Below, in pieces: positions 34,467-40,034 of a stretch of 40,034 nt of DNA. Numbering within the stretch: position 1 is the first letter of the stretch; every line of letters starts with the position of its first letter. The translations under genes were made by a program, and so were the position numbers. The notes beneath the pieces were generated by a model. It was not told the DNA's origin. It ran no database searches and saw only the letters and a list, made by a program, of their open reading frames with translations. The stretch is from the NCBI GenBank assembly GCA_021781455.1, contig JAJXWV010000019.1, positions 1 to 40,034 on the forward strand, read 5' to 3'. The DNA comes from Acidobacteriota bacterium (lineage in GTDB: Bacteria > Acidobacteriota > Thermoanaerobaculia > Gp7-AA8).

Positions 34467-35396
34467 TCAGACGATCTTCAACACCGCCCACAATGACACG
34501 CACGAGATCGTGATCCATAGCAGAACGCCGAGGATCATCGGGCGTGCGCCGACGGCGGCAATGCTCTTGCGCGACAGGCCGGCGCCGATCAGGAACAGGG
34601 TCACCGTCAGGCCGATTTTCGCCAGCGTCGTAGTCGCGCTCCAGAGCGGCAGCGGCGCCGGGACGTACGTCCGGATCACCGAAGCCGCGATGAACCAGAG
34701 GATGAACCACGGCACGGCGATGCGCGCGGACTTCTTCCTGAAGGCGATGGCCGTGGCGATGGTCACGGGCACGATCCAGAGGGCGCGGGTCAGCTTCACG
34801 GTCGTGGCGATCTGCAGCGCCTCGGTCCCGTAGCGCGCCGCCGCACCGACCACCGAGCTCGTGTCGTGGATGGCGATGGCCGCCCAGATGCCGAACTGGC
34901 TCTGGGTCATGGCCAGCGAATGCCCGATGGCCGGGAAGACGAACAGGGCGACCGAATTCAGGATGAAGACCGTCCCGAGCGCTACCGACATCTCTTCGTC
35001 GCTGGCGTCGAGCACAGGACCGACAGCAGCGATGGCGCTGCCTCCGCAGATGGCCGTGCCCGACGAGATCAGGTGCGAGGTGATGCGGCTGATCCGCATC
35101 GTGCGCCCGATCAGGAAGCCGAGAAGCAGCGTTCCGAAGATCGTCGCGATCGTGAAGAACAGGCCCGTGCGCCCGGCTTCGACGACCTTCTGCAGGTTCA
35201 TCGAGAAACCGAGGAGGACGACCGACACCTGCAGCAGCAGCTTGGTGGCGCGCGAGGCCGTCTTGCGCGCCAGCGGCTGGCCGACCGTCAAGGCCAGTGC
35301 CAGCCCGAGCGCCAGAGCGATGGGCGGCGACGCCCACGGCGTGACACAGAAGACGAGCAGGACGATGAAGAGTGTAAGGCGGAGGGTGTCGTTCAG
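34467..35396 (-). CDS. YeiH-family putative sulfate/anion exporter, CTG start
   Basis: A 309-aa membrane protein of the UPF0324/YeiH family with about ten helices. Recognisable family features are LLQVSVVLLGFSMNL, LGFLIGRTM, the ISSGTAICGGSAIAAVGPVLDA motif and AAIAIHDTSSVVGAAARYG. Starting at the first TTG (35291) would remove the first helices. The frame stays open upstream through LTLFIVLLVFCVTPWASPPIALALGL, which fits the family N-terminus. The best initiation site is CTG at 35396, preceded by AGGA at 7 nt; no ATG, GTG or TTG exists between 35291 and the upstream limit of the frame. A CTG start is rare, so sequencing error or a lost start is an alternative. The transported ion is not experimentally defined for most of the family. 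Confidence 0.75.
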   Translation of the reverse strand: MNDTLRLTLFIVLLVFCVTPWASPPIALALGLALALTVGQPLARKTASRATKLLLQVSVVLLGFSMNLQKVVEAGRTGLFFTIATIFGTLLLGFLIGRTMRISRITSHLISSGTAICGGSAIAAVGPVLDASDEEMSVALGTVFILNSVALFVFPAIGHSLAMTQSQFGIWAAIAIHDTSSVVGAAARYGTEALQIATTVKLTRALWIVPVTIATAIAFRKKSARIAVPWFILWFIAASVIRTYVPAPLPLWSATTTLAKIGLTVTLFLIGAGLSRKSIAAVGARPMILGVLLWITISCVSLWAVLKIV

Positions 35397-35424
35397 TACG
35401 CGATCCTGGCGAAGCGGATTTGAA

Positions 35425-35497
35425 GTCCTGAGTCCTGAGTCCTGAGTCCTGAGTGAGCTCGTTTTGCTCAGGACTCAGGACTCTGGACTCAGCACTC
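35425..35497. repeat. Inverted heptad array
   Basis: The left arm is GTCCTGA four times (35425-35452). The right arm starts near 35466 with ACTCAGG, ACTCTGG, ACTCAGC units. It lies between the exporter start and the stop of the dienelactone hydrolase. Confidence 0.85.
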
Positions 35498-35507
35498 GCG
35501 TCCGCCT

Positions 35508-36182
35508 CTAAGCGATGTTCTTCCGGAAAAAGTCCAGCGCCTTCTTCCAGGAGTCCTTCGCCGCCTCGGGGTTGTACGCCGGCCGCGTGTCATTGAAGAA
35601 GGCGTGGCCGGCACTCGGATAGACCTTCAGCGTCACATCCTTGCCCATGGCCTTCAGCTTCTTCTCCAGCTCCCGCCCCTGGTCGGCGGGTACGCCTTTG
35701 TCGTTTTCGCCGTAGATGAGGAACAGCGGCGCACGCAGGTTGTCCCACTGCATGCCCACCTTCTTGAAGCCGCCGTAGAAGCTCATGGCCGCTCCAACGT
35801 TTCGATCTCGCGTGGCGTCGTATTGCGCCAGGCCGCCGCCCATGCAGAATCCGATCACGCCGTACGTTTTCGATCTGCACTCCGGACGCTTCAGCAGGTA
35901 CGCTCCCGCTCCGGCGATCTCCTTCTGCGCGCGATCGGCATCGAGCTCCATCGCCATCTTCCCGGCGTCATCGGGAGACTTCGCGATGTTGCCGTGATAG
36001 AGGTCGGGGGCGACGGCGAGGAATCCTTCCTTCGCAAAGCGCTCGACGACGTCTTCGATGTGCGGGACGAGCCCCCAGTACTCCTGGATGACGACGACAG
36101 CCCCTCCTTTGCCGCTGGCGGGTGTGGCGAGAAAGCCCTGACAGGTGTGACCATCGGATGGAAATTCGATGCGCTGACCCAT
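35508..36182 (-). CDS. Dienelactone hydrolase family protein
   Basis: A 224-aa cytoplasmic alpha/beta hydrolase. The catalytic triad is visible: nucleophile Cys in GFCMGGG, Asp in YGENDKGVP and His in AGHAFFND. The oxyanion region QEYWGLVPHIEDVVERFA and the APDLYHG segment match carboxymethylenebutenolidase-like enzymes. Classical members open dienelactone in chloroaromatic degradation; most relatives outside such operons have unknown esters as substrates, and no aromatic-degradation genes are nearby. The start at 36182 is set by GGAGGT 8 nt upstream; a longer in-frame extension would translate the repeat array at 36203-36290. Confidence 0.9.
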   Translation of the reverse strand: MGQRIEFPSDGHTCQGFLATPASGKGGAVVVIQEYWGLVPHIEDVVERFAKEGFLAVAPDLYHGNIAKSPDDAGKMAMELDADRAQKEIAGAGAYLLKRPECRSKTYGVIGFCMGGGLAQYDATRDRNVGAAMSFYGGFKKVGMQWDNLRAPLFLIYGENDKGVPADQGRELEKKLKAMGKDVTLKVYPSAGHAFFNDTRPAYNPEAAKDSWKKALDFFRKNIA

Positions 36183-36202
36183 GGGCGAATACCTCCATTG
36201 CG

Positions 36203-36290
36203 CAGGTCTCAGGTCTCGGGTCTCAGGTCTCAGGAGACCGTTCCCGACACCTGACACCCGGTACCTGACACCTGACACGCGCGACCTGCC
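36203..36290. repeat. Inverted heptad array CAGGTCT / ACACCTG
   Basis: The left arm is CAGGTCT, CAGGTCT, CGGGTCT, CAGGTCT (36203-36230). The right arm has six heptads: ACACCTG, ACACCCG, GTACCTG, ACACCTG, ACACGCG, CGACCTG (36247-36288). The arms are inverse at CAGGT/ACCTG. Beyond it, 36291-36396 shows no gene or clear promoter. Confidence 0.85.
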
Positions 36291-36396
36291 AGCTGCGCTG
36301 CTGCGCGTCCCTACGTCAGAAATAAGCGGTGATTTTAACCGAACCTCCATCACATCCCCGTCGTCCATATGTCAAACTGATGAACGGAAGGGTGCC

Positions 36397-36645
36397 ATGA
36401 CCAGAGATGACATCTCCGGACTTGCCAAGAGAGCGCACTGCCCACGGTGCGATCTCAACAAGACGATCGGAACCGCGCTGTGCCGAAGCTGTCGCAGCAA
36501 GCTTCCGGCGCACATGCGGCTGGCCCTGGAGGGGATCCCGAACAAGGAACCGTGGGCGGTCAGCCGGGCCATGCGGGCTGCGGCGAACTACTTCAACGTC
36601 CACTTCCAGTCGGTCCGGAACTTCGGCGGCGGTAAGAAGCGCTAG
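36397..36645 (+). CDS. Small zinc-ribbon-like protein
   Basis: An 82-aa protein with two C-x-x-C pairs (HCPRC near residue 14 and LCRSC near residue 29) that could bind one zinc ion. The rest is helical and ends basic (RNFGGGKKR). GGAAGG lies 5 nt before the ATG. I recognise no family; by shape it could bind nucleic acid or a protein partner. Its last 53 bp overlap the 3' end of the convergent anti-sigma-like gene, which is unusual and supports the possibility that one of the two ends is extended. Confidence 0.65.
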   Translation: MTRDDISGLAKRAHCPRCDLNKTIGTALCRSCRSKLPAHMRLALEGIPNKEPWAVSRAMRAAANYFNVHFQSVRNFGGGKKR

Positions 36646-38146
36646 CGAGCTCGGCCAGCTCGTGGGCCTTGCGGTCCAGCGGTTGCTGCCGGGCCAGTTC
36701 CTCGGCACGCCGGGCCACGTCTGCCCCGCCAGTGGAGCTCTTCAGGGACTCGCCCCAGATTGCGCCGAGTGAGGCCAGGCGATGGCGGCGCGAAGCGTCG
36801 AGCCAGGCCCGGTCGAGATCGGCGAGGCGGAGCACGATTCGGAGCGACTGCTCACGTCCGGTGTTGCCATCGCGATAAGTCAGGCGAGCCGTCACGACCT
36901 TCTGCCGGTTGCGCAGGCTGGGGCGGAGGACGATCTCGTAGAGTGCGGTGACGGAGGTGTTCTTCAGCACGACGCGCTGCGAGGCGGTGAGCGAGGCGGC
37001 TCCTCCGATGAGCCGCTCCGTGGCGACCGCGTTGTCGTCGAAGGTGATCGTCAGGTTGGCGTCGGTCGCTGCAACCGGCGCGTCCGCCGCAGCGCTGAAC
37101 GGCGTGTCGATCGTGACGCGCACGATTCGCGTGCGCGGCGTGGCCAGCACCGGCGGCGGAGATCCCTCGACCTGAAGCGACAGGCGCTTCGGTGATTCTT
37201 CGGGGATCCCGGCGAAGTAGTTGACGATTGCCTCGATGTTGACATCGGCCGGCTGCTCGCCGCGCTGCACCGCTGTGCGCACGGCTTCGATAGCGGCGGG
37301 ATCAGTCGAGATGCCGAACATCGACGGGGCGATCGACCGGGCCACGGCCGATCGTGGGATGGCGATCACGGCGTCATTGGCGATTTTCGATTTCGCAGAA
37401 GGAAACCCCGGCTCGGAGCCGCCGACGACACCGCCCTCAGCCGCAGCGGGAGCCGGCTGTAGCGCACGTTCCACGTGGTTTTCGATGACGGCCGGTGCGG
37501 AAGCCGTGACTGTGATCGTCTGCGGCCGGGCGGTGGGTTGCGCCACGACCTTCGGAGCGGCGCTCGACGCAGCTGAAGGAGGTGGCGGCGCAGCCGCGGC
37601 ATTGAGCTCACGGGTTTCCGGGGCGGTGCCCGCAACGAGGTCCCGCGACGCGGGCGTCGCCTCTTCCTTCGTTTGCGCGCGGTCGGCACGCTCGCTCCGC
37701 TGGTCATCCTTCTTGAGACTTGCGGCGCCGGATTCGGGTGCGAAGCTCGGCGCGGCGGCGACCCGGGGCGGTTCGGGCGATGCGGCAGGAGTCGGGAGCG
37801 GCGGCGCTTCCGCGGTGAGAGCCGGTTCTTGTTCTGGCGCCCGCGGCGTTCCACGATCGTCCGTGATGCTCTTTGCAGCGCGTGCGGCCATCGAGGGCGC
37901 GCCGGGTGCCTCGTTCATCGGCGCGCGAGAGAGAAGGCGCACCCCCAGGTACGCCGAGGCGATCACGAGAAGGAGTGAGGCGGCAATGCGCATGCTCGCG
38001 CCACTCCACCACCGGGCAGCGGGACGAGGATCGCCGATCGATTGCGGGATGTCGCGCTTGATCCTCGACGCCAGATCCGCCGGCGGCCTCGGCACGGACG
38101 TCATCGACAGCTTCCGCTGCAGCTCGGCTTTTCGGTTGGTGTTCAT
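36593..38146 (-). CDS. Anti-sigma-like membrane protein fused to YfbK-type domains, VWA missing
   Basis: A 517-aa single-pass membrane protein. About 50 cytoplasmic residues are followed by one membrane helix (about 52-71, MRIAASLLLVIASAYLGVRLL), then a long Pro/Ala/Glu-rich linker to about residue 270. Next comes a segment like the N-terminal domain of YfbK-family VWA proteins (MFGISTDPAAIEAVRTAV, then NIEAIVNYFAGIPEESP near residue 300), and then directly a segment like their C-terminal DUF3520 (NLTITFDDNAVATERLIGG, VTALYEIVLRP, VVTARLTYRDG). The VWA domain expected between the two is absent. The start overlaps the ECF sigma gene stop by 4 nt, so it is probably the cognate anti-sigma factor or sensor. 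Function is inferred from position. Confidence 0.72.
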   Translation of the reverse strand: MNTNRKAELQRKLSMTSVPRPPADLASRIKRDIPQSIGDPRPAARWWSGASMRIAASLLLVIASAYLGVRLLSRAPMNEAPGAPSMAARAAKSITDDRGTPRAPEQEPALTAEAPPLPTPAASPEPPRVAAAPSFAPESGAASLKKDDQRSERADRAQTKEEATPASRDLVAGTAPETRELNAAAAPPPPSAASSAAPKVVAQPTARPQTITVTASAPAVIENHVERALQPAPAAAEGGVVGGSEPGFPSAKSKIANDAVIAIPRSAVARSIAPSMFGISTDPAAIEAVRTAVQRGEQPADVNIEAIVNYFAGIPEESPKRLSLQVEGSPPPVLATPRTRIVRVTIDTPFSAAADAPVAATDANLTITFDDNAVATERLIGGAASLTASQRVVLKNTSVTALYEIVLRPSLRNRQKVVTARLTYRDGNTGREQSLRIVLRLADLDRAWLDASRRHRLASLGAIWGESLKSSTGGADVARRAEELARQQPLDRKAHELAELASASYRRRSSGPTGSGR

Positions 38147-38718
38147 GGCAGTCCCTCGTCGAGCTTCGCCTCGAGCAACGAAAAGGCCTTGTGCAGCCTC
38201 TTGCGGATGGCAACGGTCGTGATCCTCTCGATCGTGGCAATCTCCTTCACCGCCAACCCGCCCCAGAAGTGTGCCGTCACCGTGAACCGCAACTCCTCGG
38301 GCAGCTGGAGCACTGCCGCGCGAAGCCTCTCCGCCTCCTCATTCGCGGCGAGCACCTCGCCCGCATTTGGCGCCGGATCAGCCGGATCCGGCGCGTCGCC
38401 GTCATCGAGCGAGCTCGTCCGCCGCGGCCGCCGGATGGAATTCAGAAAAGTCGTGTACGCGATCCGGTACAGCCAGGTGAACAATTGCGAGCGGCCGTCG
38501 AACCCCGGCAGCGCCGCCCATGCCTTCTGATACGTTTCCTGTGTCAGGTCGGCCGCCGCATCGGCATCGCCGCACAGCCGGCAGAGCGAAGCGAACACGG
38601 CCGAGTAAGTCCGGTCGACCATCTCCTCCGCGGCGGAGCGATCGCCGCCGCGGATCGCGGCGAGAAGTCGGCGCTCATCACCGGGCGGCGCCATTGCGCC
38701 GTTGGCCTCCGTCGCCAT
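38143..38718 (-). CDS. ECF (sigma-70 family) RNA polymerase sigma factor
   Basis: A 191-aa transcription factor. Sigma region 2 covers about residues 15-95 with the DNA-melting segment DLTQETYQKAWAAL and FTWLYRIAYTTFLNSIRR. After a short acidic linker, region 4 (about 130-185) has LPEELRFTVTAHFWGGLAVKEIATIERITTVAIRKRLHKA. There is no extra C-terminal domain. I chose ATG 38718; ATG 38694, which has GGAGG 11 nt upstream, is an alternative that removes eight residues. Translation of the anti-sigma-like gene is coupled through a 4-nt overlap. A typical ECF promoter for autoregulation was not identified in the 200 bp upstream. Confidence 0.9.
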   Translation of the reverse strand: MATEANGAMAPPGDERRLLAAIRGGDRSAAEEMVDRTYSAVFASLCRLCGDADAAADLTQETYQKAWAALPGFDGRSQLFTWLYRIAYTTFLNSIRRPRRTSSLDDGDAPDPADPAPNAGEVLAANEEAERLRAAVLQLPEELRFTVTAHFWGGLAVKEIATIERITTVAIRKRLHKAFSLLEAKLDEGLP

Positions 38719-38812
38719 GGCAGGGAAGGGCGCCACTTTCGCCACGTTCGATTGGACACAGGCGGCATCGATTTCGAAACCGATCCGTCGGAATCCGCCT
38801 CCAGCTAGCTTG

Positions 38813-38818
38813 TATCCT
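38813..38818 (+). promoter_or_regulatory. Candidate -10 box (TATCCT) of the DUF1684 gene
   Basis: TATCCT lies about 100 nt before the DUF1684 start, with the GGCTCTT array between. It is only a weak candidate. Confidence 0.2.
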
Positions 38819-38840
38819 ACGCGCTTGCCGTGGGGGGGCG

Positions 38841-38908
38841 GGCTCTTGGCTCTTGGCTCTTGGGCTGGCTTGTTCCCCAAGAGCCAAGAGCTAATACCCA
38901 AGAGCCAA
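38841..38908. repeat. Inverted heptad array GGCTCTT
   Basis: GGCTCTT three times (38841-38861) is followed, after a GGGCTGGCTTGTTCC spacer, by CCAAGAGCC, AAGAGCT and, after a break, CCAAGAGCC (38877-38907). It lies in the leader of the DUF1684 gene and ends 3-4 nt before its GGAGG ribosome site. Confidence 0.85.
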
Positions 38909-38920
38909 AACGGAGGAACG

Positions 38921-39829
38921 ATGAAACAAGCGATTGCCCTTGGATTGCTGCTTGTGGCAGCAGGATGTCAGCGCATGGAATCCGCCCAAACGCCGAACGA
39001 GCAGCAGGAGATCCTGAGCTGGCGGGCACGCCGGATCACGAGCCTCAAGGCGCCCGATGGCTGGCTGTCGCTCGTCGGACTGCACTGGCTGGTCGAAGGT
39101 CCGAACAGCCTCGGCTCCGATCCTTCGAACACGATTGTCCTGAAGGCCAAAGTGCCGCCGCATCTCGGGACCCTGGTCCTTGCGAAAGGGATGGTCACAC
39201 TCGAGCCAAACCCGAGCGCAGGCCTGACGATCGGCGGAAAGCCAATGGCCGCGGCAGCGGTGCTGATCCCGGACACCGATCCGAAGGGACCGACCGTGGT
39301 CGAGGTCGGGACGGTTGGCTTTCAGGTCATCAAGCGGAACGAGCGATTCGGATTGCGGGTGAAGGACAGCGAGAGCGAGGCGCGGACTCATTTCCGCGGC
39401 ATCGACTACTTTCCGATCGACGCGAAGTGGCGCGTCGAAGCGCGGTTTGAGCCGTTCAATCCTCCGCGCCACATCAACATGCCGAACATCCTCGGCATCA
39501 CCACCGACGAGATCGCGCCCGGCCTCCTCGCTTTCACAATCGACGGAAAGGAGTACCGCGTCGAGCCGATCCTGGAGGAAGGGACGAAGGACTACTTCAT
39601 CGTCTTCAAGGACGCCACGAGCGGGAAGGAAACTTACGGCGCCGCGCGATTCGTCTACGCGCCTCCGCCCGACAGGGAGGGCCGCACCGTGATCGACTTC
39701 AACAAGGCCTACAACCCGCCTTGCGCATTCACACCGTTCGCCACCTGCCCGCTGCCGCCGCCGCAGAACCGCCTGCCGTTCCGCGTCGATGCAGGGGAGA
39801 AGAAGTACGCGGGAGGGCACGAGGAGTGA
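38921..39829 (+). CDS. DUF1684 lipoprotein
   Basis: A 302-aa exported protein with a signal peptide ending in the lipobox VAAGC (near residue 16), so it should be membrane-anchored. The body matches DUF1684: WRARRITSLKAPDGWLSLVGLHWL, then GRKP-type strands, RTHFRGIDYFPIDAKWRVEARFEPF, and the C-terminal DFNKAYNPPCAFTPFATCPLPPPQNRL with two cysteines, the hallmark tail of the family. GGAGG 4 nt before the ATG fixes the start. The biochemical role of DUF1684 is not established. It is divergent from the ECF sigma gene. Confidence 0.9.
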   Translation: MKQAIALGLLLVAAGCQRMESAQTPNEQQEILSWRARRITSLKAPDGWLSLVGLHWLVEGPNSLGSDPSNTIVLKAKVPPHLGTLVLAKGMVTLEPNPSAGLTIGGKPMAAAAVLIPDTDPKGPTVVEVGTVGFQVIKRNERFGLRVKDSESEARTHFRGIDYFPIDAKWRVEARFEPFNPPRHINMPNILGITTDEIAPGLLAFTIDGKEYRVEPILEEGTKDYFIVFKDATSGKETYGAARFVYAPPPDREGRTVIDFNKAYNPPCAFTPFATCPLPPPQNRLPFRVDAGEKKYAGGHEE

Positions 39830-39832
39830 CGA

Positions 39833-39881
39833 GTGCTGAGTGCTGAGTGCTGAGTGCTGAGTGCTGAGTCCTGAGTCCTGA
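39833..39881. repeat. Heptad array, single orientation
   Basis: GTGCTGA five times then GTCCTGA twice, starting 3 nt after the DUF1684 stop. No inverted partner is seen before the window edge. Confidence 0.9.
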
Positions 39882-39947
39882 GCGGCCTGCTCTGCACTGC
39901 TACTAGCCCTTAACCAAGCGAAGTAGAGAGGCGAAGAAAACAGAAAA

Positions 39948-40017
39948 ACTCGAAAAGCCCTGTGTTTCAATTGTTGGTGTCAACAAACGAGTGAAACATG
40001 GGGAGGGCTTTTCGAGT
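39948..40017 (+). promoter_or_regulatory. Long hairpin enclosing the ribosome site of the edge gene
   Basis: Three nested perfect stems are 14 bp (39948-39961 with 40004-40017), 7 bp (39963-39969 with 39992-39998) and 6 bp (39971-39976 with 39981-39986), with a GTGT loop. The GGGAGGG ribosome site (40001-40007) and the first two bases of the GTG start at 40016 lie in the right side, so folding should block initiation unless something opens it. It could alternatively be the subterminal hairpin of a mobile element. Confidence 0.6.
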
Positions 40018-40034
40018 GAAAGCGATCGTACGCC
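40016..40034 (+). CDS. Start of a gene cut by the window edge, possibly zinc-type alcohol dehydrogenase/quinone reductase
   Basis: Only six codons are visible, reading M(GTG)-K-A-I-V-R. GGGAGGG sits about 8 nt upstream. Medium-chain dehydrogenases often begin MKAIV, which is the only basis for the family guess. An ATG at 39998 in the same frame is an alternative start. Confidence 0.35.

Overview
The window is about 40 kb of GC-rich bacterial chromosome with tightly spaced genes on both strands. I see no rRNA, tRNA, phage genes, transposase or CRISPR array. The gene content is mostly housekeeping and cell-envelope: seryl-tRNA synthetase, peptidyl-tRNA hydrolase, RNase R, thymidine kinase, a type IV pilin-like protein, GT-C type membrane glycosyltransferases, and a DUF4388-FHA protein. 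Together with the style of the intergenic repeats this suggests a soil or subsurface Acidobacteriota-like lineage. That assignment is an impression from gene families only and no marker phylogeny was run.

Layout. 0.3-4 kb: an ArnT-like membrane glycosyltransferase and a glutamine-hydrolysing asparagine synthase (envelope or polysaccharide modification). 4-10.8 kb, mostly minus strand: a stand-alone receiver protein, a small lipoprotein, an XPD/DinG-like iron-sulfur helicase with an N-terminal nuclease-like domain, and a 776-aa protein carrying a divergent class III nucleotide-cyclase-like domain. 11-23 kb, plus strand: a DnaC-like ATPase, a polytopic membrane protein, a PLP aminotransferase, thymidine kinase, a pilin with a sigma-54-like promoter, an M20 peptidase translationally coupled to a YfhO-like membrane protein, a Fis-type regulator, RNase R and a TPR protein. 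23-29 kb: a receiver-PP2C phosphatase (minus), then pth, a MoxR/Mg-chelatase-like ATPase, a ribbon-helix-helix/TPR protein and a VWA protein. 29-40 kb: a secreted subtilase, serS, a DUF4388-FHA protein, an MFS carrier, a YeiH-like exporter with a CTG start, a dienelactone hydrolase, a small zinc-ribbon protein, an ECF sigma/anti-sigma-like pair, a DUF1684 lipoprotein, and the first codons of another gene at the right edge.

The most unusual content lies between the genes. At least fourteen gaps carry tandem arrays of 7-nt (occasionally 8- or 9-nt) units, usually as two arms in inverted orientation. The unit sequence differs from locus to locus (ACTCAGT, TTCCGTC/TGTGGTC, CAGGTCT/ACACCTG, CTACCCG, GGCTCTT, GATCGCA, CAGACCG, GGTCACCG) but the period and inverted layout recur, and units drift in steps along some arrays. 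Several arrays provide a stop codon, a signal-peptide coding segment or a ribosome-binding region of a neighbouring gene. Alongside them are several families of larger palindromic elements: a 230-bp MITE-like element with 58-bp inverted termini, an element of the TCATCCCGAGCG type that is also inserted in frame in a coding sequence, and a triple-hairpin element abutting a stop codon.

A second pattern is that many genes lacking a Shine-Dalgarno sequence have a TANNNT hexamer 6-15 nt before the start codon, which suggests leaderless or ultra-short-leader transcripts.
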